This document shows positions 53,445-62,033 of a stretch of 64,000 nt of DNA, in pieces. How positions within the stretch are numbered: the first letter of the stretch is position 1; every line of letters starts with the position of its first letter. Position numbers and translations under genes: made by a program. The notes below the pieces were generated by a model, which made no database searches, had not been told where the DNA came from, and worked only from the letters and a program-made list of their open reading frames with translations. This DNA is from Modestobacter sp. VKM Ac-2977 (GTDB taxonomy: Bacteria > Actinomycetota > Actinomycetes > Mycobacteriales > Geodermatophilaceae): positions 819,238 through 883,237 of the forward strand of contig NZ_JAPVBQ010000001.1 in assembly GCF_026968045.1 (NCBI RefSeq). The letters are read 5' to 3'.

Positions 53445-56030
53445 TCACGCAGCGGGGACGGTGGCCGGCGCCGGCCTCTGTCCGGGCAGCACGTGCGAGA
53501 AGACCGACGTCGGTTCCCCGGCCTGGTCCCGGACCACCGAGACGCGCACCAGCACCGGCACCTCGGTGCCGTCGGCGTGCCGGAAGCGGGTGGAGAGCTC
53601 GGTGACGCCGATGAACTCGGTGAACAGCCCACCGACCGCCGCCTGGCCGTCGGCCGGGGTCAGGTCCTGGACGCGGCGAGCGGCGAGCGCCTCGGTCGTG
53701 GTCCCCAGCAGCGCCGCGAACGCCTTGTTCACCCGGACCAGCGAGCCGTCCATCCGGGTCAGGGTCATGCCGATCGGGGCGTCGTCGAAAGCGTGCCGGA
53801 ACATCAGCTCGCTGTCGGCCAGGTCGCGCCGCGCCTCGACCGTGGCGGTCACGTCCCGGGAGACCGAGAGCACCTCCCGCACCGTGCCGTCGTCGGCGGC
53901 CAGCCGCCGGGTGTCGCTCTCCAGCCAGCGGACGCCGCCGTCCCGGTGCAGCACCCGGTGCACCCCGAGGCCGACGCTGTACCGGGCGGCGAGCTCCCGG
54001 TCCGTGCGGGCCCGCGCCAGGTCGTCGGGGTGGACGAACTCGGTGACGGACCTGCCGACCAGCTCCTGCGGCAGCCAGCCGAGGATCGGCCCGCTGCTGG
54101 CCGAGGCATAGGTGATGACCCGCTCCGGGGTGGTCACCAGGACCAGTTCGTCGTTGCCGCCCAGCGGCAGCACGGCGTCGGTGGCCAGCGGTTCGGCCAG
54201 GGTGCGGGAGGTGAGCAGTCCGGCGAGCCGGGGCGAGGCCGGCTCGGGGCGGCCGAACAGCCAGCCCTGCGCCGAGTCGCAGCCCATCGACACCAGCTGC
54301 TGTGCCTGCTCGGCGGTCTCGACGCCCTCGGCGCAGACCCGGCGGCCCAGGCTGTGCGCCGCCTCGATGACCAGCCGGACCAGCACCGCGTCGGCGGTGT
54401 CGCTGGCGACCCGCTCGATGAACGAGCGGTCGATCTTGACCAGGTGGACCGGCAGGGCGCGCAGCAGCGTCAGCGCGGAGTGCCCGGCGCCGAAGTCGTC
54501 CAGGGCCAGTCGCACGCCCAGGTCGCGCACCTGGCTCAGCCGCGCCGCGGTGGCGGTGAGGTCGGTGATCGCCGCGGTCTCGGTGATCTCCAGGCACAGC
54601 CGGTCCGGGGCCAGCCCGCTGTCGGCCAGCGCCCGGGTCACGTCGTCGATGAAGCCCCGCTGCGCCAGCTGCACCGGGGAGACGTTGACGGCCACGGTCG
54701 GGGGCACCCCGGAGGGGCCGGCAGGCCAGCCCGCGGCCTCCCGGCACGCCGTCTGCAGCACCCAGCGCCCGAGGTCGACGACCAGGCCGGTCCGCTCGGC
54801 GAGCGGGATGAACTGGTCGGGGGCGACCCTGCCCAGCTCGTCGTCCTCCCAGCGGGCCAGCGCCTCCACCCCGGTCACCTGGCCGGAGGGCAGCGTGACG
54901 ACCGGCTGGTAGTGCAGGGAGAGCGAGCGCGACTCGATGGCCAGCCGCAGCCGCCGCTCCATCCGGTGCCGGGCGCGCACCGCGTCGGTGGTCTCGGCGT
55001 CCTCCAGCAGTGCGGTGTCGAAGTGGGCCACCCGGCCCCGGCCCAGCGACTTCGCCCGGAACATCGCCAGGTCGGCCCGGTGCAGCAGCTCGTCCGGCGA
55101 GCGCACCTCCATCGAGCAGCTGGCCACCCCGACGCTCGCCCCGAGGCTGGCCAGCTGTTCGGCGTCCCGGTGGGCACCGCGGGGGAGGACGACGAACGGC
55201 GCCGCCGCGGTCAGCACGATCCGCTCCGCCAGCGCGGTGCTCTGTGCGGTGGTCAGCGCCGTCGTCAGCAGGGCGAACTCGTCGCCGCTGAGCCGGACCA
55301 CCAGGTCCTCGCTGCGGGCGACGGTGCGCAGCCGCTGCGCGAACTCGGTCAGCACGTCGTCCCCGGCCGCGTGGCCGAGATGGTCGTTGACGTCCTTGAA
55401 CCGGTCCAGGTCGATGACGAACAGCACGGCGGAGGACCCCGGGCAGACCGCCTGCCGCAGCCGCTCGAGCAGGAACAGCCGGTTCGGCAGCCCGGTGAGG
55501 GGGTCGTGCAGGGCCTGGTGGGCGTACTCCTGGGCGAGCTGTTCGAAGACGGCGGTCACCGGGGCGACGCCCAGCCGGCCGTCGGGCCAGGAGACCAGCA
55601 CGCCGTCGAGCAGGTCCTCGCCACCGGAGCGCCGGTGGATGACGGCCGCAGCCGCACGGGCGACGGGGCAGTCGGCGGGGTACCGCAGCGTCTCCGGTGG
55701 TGCGGCGTCCCGCACCCGGCGGCGCTGCTGCAGCAGGCGGCCGTAGCCCAGCCGGCCGGTCATGGACAGCTCGAACCACGATCGGCTGACCAGCACCGGG
55801 TCGCCGGGCCCGTCGACGACGACCCAGCGGAGGGTGGCGTCGCGCCGGAACAGCGCGTCGACCGAGGCCATCGTGGCGCCACCGGGCACCCGGTGGACGG
55901 GCTGCGCGAGCTCGCGGAGGGTGCCGCCGGCGTCGGTGCGCGCCAGGTCGGCGGAGAGCGCGACCTGGAGTGCTCCGTCGGGGAGGGCGACGTCGGCGAG
56001 TGCGGCGGTCGCCGTCGCGGTGCTGCTCAT
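53445..56030 (-). CDS. CBS-like/GGDEF/EAL/PAS/PAS c-di-GMP signalling protein
   Basis: A protein of about 861 residues with an unusual domain order. An N-terminal CBS-like region (about 20-170) is followed by a GGDEF domain (about 175-340) with SGDEF and an I-site RSED five residues upstream, so both synthesis and feedback are plausible. An EAL domain follows (about 355-605) with EALARW, NVSP, EITE, DDFGAGHS, KIDRSF, AEGVET and QGWLFGRP, all intact. The two PAS domains lie after the EAL (about 620-735 and 740-850), instead of in front. ATG 56030 has GAGAGGA upstream; ATG 56060 is an alternative. It heads the minus-strand series hydrolase, SpoIIE, epimerase. Confidence 0.88.
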   Translation of the reverse strand: MSSTATATAALADVALPDGALQVALSADLARTDAGGTLRELAQPVHRVPGGATMASVDALFRRDATLRWVVVDGPGDPVLVSRSWFELSMTGRLGYGRLLQQRRRVRDAAPPETLRYPADCPVARAAAAVIHRRSGGEDLLDGVLVSWPDGRLGVAPVTAVFEQLAQEYAHQALHDPLTGLPNRLFLLERLRQAVCPGSSAVLFVIDLDRFKDVNDHLGHAAGDDVLTEFAQRLRTVARSEDLVVRLSGDEFALLTTALTTAQSTALAERIVLTAAAPFVVLPRGAHRDAEQLASLGASVGVASCSMEVRSPDELLHRADLAMFRAKSLGRGRVAHFDTALLEDAETTDAVRARHRMERRLRLAIESRSLSLHYQPVVTLPSGQVTGVEALARWEDDELGRVAPDQFIPLAERTGLVVDLGRWVLQTACREAAGWPAGPSGVPPTVAVNVSPVQLAQRGFIDDVTRALADSGLAPDRLCLEITETAAITDLTATAARLSQVRDLGVRLALDDFGAGHSALTLLRALPVHLVKIDRSFIERVASDTADAVLVRLVIEAAHSLGRRVCAEGVETAEQAQQLVSMGCDSAQGWLFGRPEPASPRLAGLLTSRTLAEPLATDAVLPLGGNDELVLVTTPERVITYASASSGPILGWLPQELVGRSVTEFVHPDDLARARTDRELAARYSVGLGVHRVLHRDGGVRWLESDTRRLAADDGTVREVLSVSRDVTATVEARRDLADSELMFRHAFDDAPIGMTLTRMDGSLVRVNKAFAALLGTTTEALAARRVQDLTPADGQAAVGGLFTEFIGVTELSTRFRHADGTEVPVLVRVSVVRDQAGEPTSVFSHVLPGQRPAPATVPAA

Positions 56031-56121
56031 CCGTGCTGGTCCTCTCGGGTCGCCTGCCATGGTGACGCCGACGAGTGTGCAGATGATCGCTGTGCGTGAC
56101 GACGCCCTCTCACCCGTCCGA

Positions 56122-56137
56122 GTCGATCTTGATCGAC
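56122..56137. promoter_or_regulatory. Palindrome GTCGATC-TT-GATCGAC between idi and the c-di-GMP gene
   Basis: Perfect 7-bp arms around TT (56122-56128, 56131-56137), about 45 bp before the idi start and about 92 bp before the divergent gene's start. It may be an operator for either gene. No regulator has been identified. Confidence 0.4.
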
Positions 56138-56180
56138 GGTCCTTTGCGCGCGATGGACCCGCGTCGGGGATCATGGGGGT

Positions 56181-56732
56181 GTGGCGGCATCCCCGACGGC
56201 AGAGCTGATCGTGCTGGTCGACGAGGACGGGGCGGAGATCGGCACCATGCCGAAGCCGCTGGTGCACACCGGCGAGACGCCGTTGCACCGCGCGTTCTCC
56301 GCCTACCTCTTCGCCGACGACGGCCGGCTGCTGGTCACCCGCAGAGCGGAGGACAAGGCCACCTTCCCGGGGATGTGGACCAACACGGTCTGCGGGCACC
56401 CGGGGCCGGGTGAGGACGACCTGCAGGCGATCGCCCGACGCGCCCGGTACGAGCTCGGGCTCGACGTGACCGACCTGCGCCCGGCGCTGCCCTCCTACCG
56501 CTACCGGGCCGAGTTCCGGGGCGTCGTGGAGAACGAGATCTGCCCGGTCTACGTCGGCCGGTTCACCGGCACGCCGGCACCCGAGCCCACGGAGGTGGGG
56601 GAGTGGGAGGTGCTGGACTGGGCCACCTTCCGCGACCGCCAGGAGACCCAGCAGTACGACGCGTGGTCGCCCTGGTGTCGCGAGCAGGCCCGCCTCATCG
56701 AGGCCGCCGGGCTGCTCCCCGTCGCCAGGTGA
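56181..56732 (+). CDS. idi: Isopentenyl-diphosphate delta-isomerase (type I)
   Basis: A 183-residue Nudix-fold enzyme interconverting IPP and DMAPP for isoprenoid and carotenoid synthesis. The active-site Cys is in WTNTVCGHPGPGE (about residue 69) and the catalytic Glu in VENEICPVYVG. The length fits type I. The GTG at 56181 is 6 nt after GATCAT, supporting leaderless translation. No other isoprenoid gene is nearby. Confidence 0.96.
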   Translation: MAASPTAELIVLVDEDGAEIGTMPKPLVHTGETPLHRAFSAYLFADDGRLLVTRRAEDKATFPGMWTNTVCGHPGPGEDDLQAIARRARYELGLDVTDLRPALPSYRYRAEFRGVVENEICPVYVGRFTGTPAPEPTEVGEWEVLDWATFRDRQETQQYDAWSPWCREQARLIEAAGLLPVAR

Positions 56733-56752
56733 CCGCGACGGCCGTGCTGTGC

Positions 56753-56806
56753 AGCCCCCTCCGGAGGCCCGCCCGGGCGAGCGGGGACGAGCCTCGGGAG
56801 GGGGCT
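56753..56806. terminator. 10-bp stem between idi and the MEDS gene
   Basis: AGCCCCCTCC (56753-56762) and GGAGGGGGCT (56797-56806) are perfect arms around a 34-nt loop that holds an inner CCCGC/GCGGG stem. It directly abuts the convergent gene's stop. Confidence 0.78.
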
Positions 56807-56807
56807 G

Positions 56808-57800
56808 TCAGCAGGCGTTGACGACCAGGCGGACGGTGCAGCCGTCGCCGGAGTCGTCGGCCGGCGACGCGGTCAGGCTGTCGACCGAGCGGCGGGCCAG
56901 CCACAGGCCCATCCCGCCGACCGCCATGTCCCCGTGCGCCGGTCCGTAGCCCACCAGCGGGTCGTCGAAGGCGGTGCCCCGGTCGGTGACCGCGCACAGC
57001 AGCCGCTCCGGCGTGCACCACAGCCGCACGTCGACCGGCGGCACGCCGTGCTCGGAGGCGTTCGCGGTGACCTCGTCGATGGCCAGCACGAAGTCCTGCG
57101 CGGCGTCCGGGGACAGGGCGCTGTCGGCCAGCACCAGGTTCAGTGCCCGGCGCAGCGCCCGCATGTCGTCGAGGTCGACCATGGCCAGCGTGGGCTCGGT
57201 CTCCTCCAGCGGATCGGGGATCGTGGCCTGCTGCACCTCGCGGAGGATCTCGTCGGGTGCCCGGAAGTCCGGGCTGCGGACGACGCCCTCCTCGGTCAAC
57301 AGCCACGGGTGGGTCGCCCGGGCGACTGCGTCGACATCGGGGCCGCCCTCGACGGGCGGACCGAGCAGGCAGATGTGCTCGACCGGGCGCTCGGCGAGCA
57401 CGTGGTTCAGCAGGGCCTCCGTCTGCAGCCACATCGCCGGATCGGCGTCCGGTCCGCCGGGCCCGGTCACCAGGTGCAGGCGGCGGCCCGCGCCCGGGGC
57501 GCACTCGTCGACCAGCCCGGCGATCGCCGCCAGGACGGCCGGTGGCCGGCCGTCGACCGGCTGGGTCGGGGCGAGGTGCACCTCCCCGGCCTCGCGCAGC
57601 GCGGTCACCAGCGCACCCGCCACCTTCTCGGGGCAGGCGATCACCACCGGCTCCCCGGCGGCCAGGGCCTGCCGGAGCACCGGGGCCACCACCCGGGTCA
57701 GGTCCTCGCCCGGCTGGAGCACGTGCCCCACGTGCCGGTACCCCTGGTGCTCGACCCGCTGGTGCTGGGACGTCTGGTGCTCTTCGTCGCGCTGCGTCAC
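56808..57800 (-). CDS. MEDS-domain protein with HATPase (RsbW/anti-sigma-like) domain
   Basis: A 330-residue regulator. The N-terminal MEDS sensor-type domain (about 15-190) contains HVGHVLQPGEDLTRVVAPVLRQALAAGEPVVIACPEK. A GHKL ATPase domain (about 200-330) has DEVTANASEHG (N box), VTDRGTAFDD and GGMGLWLARRSVDSL (G boxes) but no phosphoacceptor His, so it resembles RsbW-type anti-sigma kinases rather than sensor kinases. The GTG has GAGGAGG upstream. It could partner the SpoIIE phosphatases nearby, but that is inference. MEDS ligands are unknown in general. Confidence 0.86.
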   Translation of the reverse strand: MTQRDEEHQTSQHQRVEHQGYRHVGHVLQPGEDLTRVVAPVLRQALAAGEPVVIACPEKVAGALVTALREAGEVHLAPTQPVDGRPPAVLAAIAGLVDECAPGAGRRLHLVTGPGGPDADPAMWLQTEALLNHVLAERPVEHICLLGPPVEGGPDVDAVARATHPWLLTEEGVVRSPDFRAPDEILREVQQATIPDPLEETEPTLAMVDLDDMRALRRALNLVLADSALSPDAAQDFVLAIDEVTANASEHGVPPVDVRLWCTPERLLCAVTDRGTAFDDPLVGYGPAHGDMAVGGMGLWLARRSVDSLTASPADDSGDGCTVRLVVNAC

Positions 57801-57935
57801 GGGTCACCTCCTCGTCGTCTTCTCCGACTCAGCCCCCAGTGCCCGAAGACGGTGATCGGGACACATCGATGCCTGCGGGGACACACAGCTGACGCCCAGG
57901 GTTTCAGCCGGCGTGCGCCGGGTCAGCGAGCAGGG

Positions 57936-58979
57936 GTGGGCGCAGCGGAGCAGAGGAGCGCCATCCGCGCCGAGGAACGCCCCGGCTGCCCCAAGCGGAT
58001 GGTCTTCGGGCCCTGCGGCGGGGTGCGCGGCGACGGGGGCTGCGAGTTGGCGCCGCACCCCTGCGTCTTCCTCGCGCCGCCGCTGCCTCGCTGGACCGAC
58101 CGCACGCCACCGGCCCCGCGCCCCGTGGCGGGTGGGCTGCTGGACCGGGCCCGCACCGGCCCGGTGGTCCTCACCGACCTCACGGTGCGCCCGTTCGACC
58201 CGGCCTCGGTGCGGGCCGTCGTGGCCGCGTTGGCGCCGGTCAGCGACGGGCTGCTGGTCGGGGAGCACCAGAACCGGCCCGACCTCCCGCCCACGCTGAT
58301 GGCCCAGGAGGTGCTGGCCGCCGGCGGTCGGCCGTGGACGACGCTGGCCTGCCGGGACCGCAATCGCGTGGTGCTGGAGCAGGAGCTCGCGGGCCTGGCC
58401 GCGGTGGGGGTCGACGGCGTGCTCTGCGTGACCGGCGACGGCCGCGGCCCCGGCGTGCGGCCCGGCGTCAGCTCGGTGTTCGACCTCGACGGCACCCGGC
58501 TCGCCGCGCTGGCTGCCGCGGCCGGGCTGACCGCGGCGGTGCCGGAGTCACCGGATGCGCCGCCGGTACCGCTGCGCCCGCAGCGGGTCGCCGAGAAGGA
58601 GCGCGCCGGCGCCCGGCTGTGCGTGCTCAACCACGTGGCCGGCCCGGCCCGGCTCGCCACCTTCACCACCGCCGCCCGGGCGGCGGGGGCCACCCTGCCG
58701 TTCCTCGCCTCGGTCGCCGTCTACACCGACGAGCGCTCTGCGCGGGTCCTCCAGGCCTTCCCCGGCCTGCACCTCGACGATGCGGCCGTCGAACGGGTGC
58801 TCGCCGCCCCCGACCCGGTGGCCACCGGCATCGAGGCCGCGGTCGGGGAGGCCCGGGCCCTGCTGGCCGTGCCGGGCGTGGTGGGGGTCAACCTGTCCGG
58901 GCTGGCGTCGGCCGGCGGACCGGCAGCGGCCGCAGCAGTCAAGGCCGAGGTGGCCACCAGGATCCGGGAGGGCACGTGA
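57936..58979 (+). CDS. Fusion of MetV-like Cys domain and MetF-like reductase barrel
   Basis: A 347-residue protein. Residues about 16-50 form a Cys-rich module (GCPKRMVFGPCGGVRGDGGCELAPHPCVF) with five Cys, matching the short MTHFR C-terminal-type/MetV domain that partners MetF. The rest (about 70-347) is a methylenetetrahydrofolate-reductase-type barrel: VVLTDLTVRPFD, the TLACRDRNRVVLEQEL block and LCVTGDGRGPG. Usual MetF lacks the N-terminal module. Conversion of methylene-THF to methyl-THF, with possible zinc or FeS contact, is an inference. The GTG at 57936 is tentative. The TGA overlaps the next GTG. Confidence 0.78.
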   Translation: MGAAEQRSAIRAEERPGCPKRMVFGPCGGVRGDGGCELAPHPCVFLAPPLPRWTDRTPPAPRPVAGGLLDRARTGPVVLTDLTVRPFDPASVRAVVAALAPVSDGLLVGEHQNRPDLPPTLMAQEVLAAGGRPWTTLACRDRNRVVLEQELAGLAAVGVDGVLCVTGDGRGPGVRPGVSSVFDLDGTRLAALAAAAGLTAAVPESPDAPPVPLRPQRVAEKERAGARLCVLNHVAGPARLATFTTAARAAGATLPFLASVAVYTDERSARVLQAFPGLHLDDAAVERVLAAPDPVATGIEAAVGEARALLAVPGVVGVNLSGLASAGGPAAAAAVKAEVATRIREGT

Positions 58980-59740
58980 GCGAGATCGCCAGCGAGGCGA
59001 TGGAGTCAGAGTTCGGCACGGTGGCCGGCTGGACCGGGGAGGCGGTGCGTGCGCTCGGGCCGGAGCACGCCGTGCCGGCCGGCTGTCGGGGCAGCGGCAG
59101 CGAGGGTGCGCTGCGCTGGCTGGCCGACACGCTGGCCCTCCGCGCCGGGGACCGGGTGCTCGACGCCGGGGCCGGGGTCGGCGGGCCGGCCGGCTGGCTG
59201 GCCGCCGACCGGGGGGTGCGGGCGGTCTGCGCCGAGCCGATGGCCGAGGCCGTGCACGCCAGCCGCACCCTGTTCGGGCTGTCGTCGGTGGTGTCGCTGT
59301 CCCAGGCGCTGCCGTTCGCCGACGCCTCCTTCGACGCCGCCTGGACCCTCGGCGTGCTCTGCACCACCGAGGAGAAGCCGGCGATGCTCGCCGAGCTGGC
59401 CCGTGTGCTGGTGCCCGGCGGTCGGCTCGGACTGCTGGTGTTCGTGGCCGAGGCGCCGCTGCCGCCGCCGCTGCCGGAGGGCAACAGCTTCCCGAGCCCC
59501 GCAGAGGTCGACGCCCTGCTGGCCCAGGCAGGCTTCGCGGTCACCAGCACCGCCGATGCCGATCTCAGCGACAGCCCGCCGGAGTGGCAGCGGCGGGCCG
59601 ACGCGGTCGACGCCGAGGTCCGGCGCCGGCACGGGGACCACCCGGCGTGGGCGCAGGCGGAGGAGCAGTCCGGCCGGGTCGGCCGGCTGCTGGGCTCCGG
59701 CGCGCTGCGCCCCCGGCTGCTCACCGCCGTCCGCAGCTGA
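58976..59740 (+). CDS. SAM-dependent methyltransferase
   Basis: A 254-residue class I methyltransferase. Motif I is VLDAGAGVGGPAGWLA near 60-75. CAEPMAEAVHA (motif II, with Glu) and SLSQALPFADASFDAAWTLGVLCTTEEKPAMLAELARVLVPGG follow, all typical. Its start GTG overlaps the MetF-fusion's stop, so it is co-translated with a folate enzyme. That is notable because methyl-THF and SAM meet in one-carbon metabolism. The acceptor is unknown. It ends at a palindromic terminator of the 48264 family. Confidence 0.92.
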   Translation: MSEIASEAMESEFGTVAGWTGEAVRALGPEHAVPAGCRGSGSEGALRWLADTLALRAGDRVLDAGAGVGGPAGWLAADRGVRAVCAEPMAEAVHASRTLFGLSSVVSLSQALPFADASFDAAWTLGVLCTTEEKPAMLAELARVLVPGGRLGLLVFVAEAPLPPPLPEGNSFPSPAEVDALLAQAGFAVTSTADADLSDSPPEWQRRADAVDAEVRRRHGDHPAWAQAEEQSGRVGRLLGSGALRPRLLTAVRS

Positions 59741-59790
59741 GGGTCTCTCCTCCACACCCCTCGCGCGCTCGGGCGAGCCCTGGAGAGGGC
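59741..59790. terminator. Palindromic terminator of the repeated family
   Basis: Outer arms CTCTCC (59745-59750) and GGAGAG (59782-59787) and inner arms CTCGC (59760-59764) and GCGAG (59773-59777). The core CACCCCTCGCGCGCTCGGG is identical to that at 48283-48301. Confidence 0.7.
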
Positions 59791-59838
59791 CGGGTGGCAC
59801 CGTGGCATGCGACGGGCGTCTGCGGTGTTCGGCCGGGT

Positions 59839-60888
59839 GTGCACGCAGACGTGGTGGTGATCGGGGCCGGCCAGGCCGGGCTGGCGGCGGCGCATGCACT
59901 GCGGCGGGCCGGTGTGGACTCCGCCGTCCTCGACGGGAACGCCGGGCCGGGCGGTGCCTGGCAGCACCGCTGGCCCTCCCTGCGGCTGGACGCGGCCCAC
60001 CGGATCCACCCGCTGCCCGGCCTGGCCGTGCCCGACGCCGACCCGGCGGCACCGGCCAGCCAGGTGGTCGCCGACTACTTCGCCGACTACGAGCAGCGCT
60101 TCGACCTGCCCGTCCATCGGCCGGTCGCCGTCCGTTCGGTGCGGCGTACCGCCGAGGGGTTCGCGCTGGACACCAGCGCAGGGGAGTGGACGGCGCACGG
60201 GCTGGTCAACGCCACCGGCACCTGGACCCGGCCGTTCTGGCCGGCCTACCCCGGGCGGGAGCTGTTCGGTGGTCGCCAGCTGCACGCCGCCGACTACCGC
60301 GGCGCCGAGGAGTTCCGCGGCCGGCACGTGGTCGTCGTCGGCGGCGGGACGTCCGCGGTGCAGCAGCTGATCGAGATCAGCGCGGTCGCCGACACCACCT
60401 GGGTCACCCGCCGTGCGCCGGTCTGGTGCAGCGGCGGGTTCGACGAGGACGCCGGCCGGGCCGCGGTGGCGCTGGTCGACCAGCGCGTGCGCGCCGGGCT
60501 GCCCCCGGGCAGCGTCGTCGGCGTGACCGGGCTGGTCGAGACCGATGCGGTCCTCGCCGCCCGGGCCCGGGGTGTGCTGGACCGGCTGCCGGTGTTCGAC
60601 CGGCTCACCGCCGACGGGGTGGCCTGGGACGGCGACCCGGGTCGCCTCGTGCCGGCGGACGTCGTCCTGTGGGCCACCGGATTCCGGCCCGCGCTGGAGC
60701 ACCTGGCGCCGCTGCACCTGCGGGCGCCCGGCGGGGGCATCGCGATGGACGGCACCCGGGTGGTCGCCGAGCCGCGGCTGCACCTGGTCGGCTACGGCCC
60801 CTCGGCGAGCACGATCGGGGCCAACCGGGCCGGCCCGAGCGCCGTGCGGGAGCTGCTCCGCACGCTGCGGGGCGACGTGGCGGCCTGA
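59839..60888 (+). CDS. FAD-dependent NAD(P)-binding oxidoreductase (monooxygenase-like)
   Basis: A 349-residue flavoprotein. The FAD Rossmann loop is VVVIGAGQAGLAAAHAL at the start, the NADP loop is VVVVGGGTSAVQQL near residue 165, and GFRPALEHLAP contains the ATG-like motif LWATGFRP. GGAWQHRWPSLRLD resembles flavin-containing monooxygenases and arsenical-type oxidoreductases. The start GTG at 59839 is tentative, since no ribosome site or -10 is clear. It follows the methyltransferase gene after a terminator, so it is probably a separate unit. Confidence 0.9.
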   Translation: MHADVVVIGAGQAGLAAAHALRRAGVDSAVLDGNAGPGGAWQHRWPSLRLDAAHRIHPLPGLAVPDADPAAPASQVVADYFADYEQRFDLPVHRPVAVRSVRRTAEGFALDTSAGEWTAHGLVNATGTWTRPFWPAYPGRELFGGRQLHAADYRGAEEFRGRHVVVVGGGTSAVQQLIEISAVADTTWVTRRAPVWCSGGFDEDAGRAAVALVDQRVRAGLPPGSVVGVTGLVETDAVLAARARGVLDRLPVFDRLTADGVAWDGDPGRLVPADVVLWATGFRPALEHLAPLHLRAPGGGIAMDGTRVVAEPRLHLVGYGPSASTIGANRAGPSAVRELLRTLRGDVAA

Positions 60889-61067
60889 ACACATCCTGCT
60901 GAAAGAAGGGCGGCAGGTCCGTCACCCATTGGGACTACAGCGAGTAATTCGACGACTACGGTTGCGTACTGTCCGGGGCGAGGGCACCTCGAGCATCGGC
61001 ATCCACGTCGATGACGTCCCCAGCGCACCGCGAGTCCGACCCCCGCGTCGGAGACAGGAGCGCCGAC
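60889..61067. other. Intergenic region upstream of the ice-binding gene
   Basis: A 179-bp region, AT-richer than its surroundings near 60925-60975. I see no coding frame and no c-di-GMP riboswitch hallmarks. A TACGGT hexamer at 60957-60962 could be a -10, giving a leader of about 100 nt. AGGAG at 61056-61060 is the ribosome site of the next gene. Confidence 0.45.
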
Positions 61068-62033
61068 GTGGCGTCGGTCCCCAGCACACTCTCCAGCCCC
61101 ACCCGCCGGCCCCGCCGTCGCGGCGTCGCCGCGACCAGCCTGGTCGCGGTCTCCACCTTCGGCATGCTGGCGGGGCTGACCGGCACCGCTCAGGCAGCCA
61201 CCGCGGTCCCGCTCGGCGGAGCCGAGGTCTACGGCGTGCTGGGCACGACGGTCACCAACACGGGGACCACCACGGTCGCCGGTGACGTCGGGGGCACCAC
61301 CCGCACCGGCACCGGCGCGACCGGGGCGGACTCGATCGTGCACACCTCGGGGATCGACCGGGGCGACATCGGGGACGGCCAGGCCGGCCTCACCGCGGCG
61401 ATCGCCGACGCCCGGCGGCAGGGCCCGGCCACCGACGTCGGTACCGCGAACCTCGCGTCCTCCAGCCCGCTGGGCCCGGGCGTCTACACCTCGGCATCGG
61501 ACCTGGCGCTCACCGGGCCGCTGGTGCTCGACGGCGCCGGGAGCTACGACTCGGTGTTCATCTTCCGCGCCGGGGAATCCATGACCACCGCGTCCGCGAG
61601 CACGGTCACCCTGATGAACGGCGCCCAGGCCTGCAACGTCTTCTGGGAGATCGACGAGTCGGCGACGCTCGGTTCGGGGTCGACGTTCCGCGGCACGATC
61701 CTCGCCGGCACGTCCATCACGCTCGACGCCGGCGTCACCGTCGACGGCCGCCTGCTGGCCGGGGACTCGGTCACGCTGATCAGCGACACCATCACCCGGT
61801 CGGGCTGCCAGACCGGACTGGTCTCGCCGCCGACGAGCACCCCGGTGCCCACCGCGACGCCGACCGGCACGCCGGCACCCACTGCCACGCCGACCGGCAC
61901 CCCCGCACCCACCGCGACGCCCACCGGCACGACGCGCCGCCCGACCTCCTACGGCCAGGTCGGCCGGGTCCCGGTCGGTTCGGTCGACACCGGAGACGGC
62001 AGCACCGCCCAGGAGCTGTCGACCACGCCGTGA
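61068..62033 (+). CDS. Secreted ice-binding-like (DUF3494) protein with Pro/Thr stalk
   Basis: A 321-residue exported protein. A twin-Arg-containing head and signal peptide (VAATSLVAVSTFGMLAGLTGTAQA, about residues 20-44) precede a DUF3494 beta-helix domain (about 45-245). It begins PLGGAEVYGVLGTTVTNTG and has repeats such as TLMNGAQACNVFWEIDESATLGSGSTFRGTILA. A stalk of PTATPTGTPA repeats ends in SYGQVGRVPVGSVDTGDGST. Ice-binding proteins of this fold prevent freezing damage or bind surfaces. Neither ice binding nor cell-wall anchoring is proven. GTG 61068 has AGGAG 7 nt upstream. Its stop overlaps the sortase start. Confidence 0.88.
   Translation: MASVPSTLSSPTRRPRRRGVAATSLVAVSTFGMLAGLTGTAQAATAVPLGGAEVYGVLGTTVTNTGTTTVAGDVGGTTRTGTGATGADSIVHTSGIDRGDIGDGQAGLTAAIADARRQGPATDVGTANLASSSPLGPGVYTSASDLALTGPLVLDGAGSYDSVFIFRAGESMTTASASTVTLMNGAQACNVFWEIDESATLGSGSTFRGTILAGTSITLDAGVTVDGRLLAGDSVTLISDTITRSGCQTGLVSPPTSTPVPTATPTGTPAPTATPTGTPAPTATPTGTTRRPTSYGQVGRVPVGSVDTGDGSTAQELSTTP
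61848..61934 (+). repeat. 30-bp repeats encoding a Pro/Thr stalk
   Basis: About three copies of a 30-bp unit encoding PTATPTGTPA, with silent differences between copies (61848-61877, 61878-61907, 61908-61934 partial). Typical of a surface-exposed stalk. Confidence 0.88.

Noticed and set aside
56808-58979. A dichloromethane or C1-sensing system, from the MEDS domain beside a MetF-type enzyme.
   Set aside because: MEDS domains occur widely with anti-sigma-like ATPases, the two genes are divergent and no dehalogenase is present. Adjacency alone is too weak.
60889-61067. c-di-GMP riboswitch upstream of the ice-binding gene, attractive given the signalling neighbours.
   Set aside because: The invariant GGGCAAACC-type segments and the tetraloop-receptor pieces are missing.
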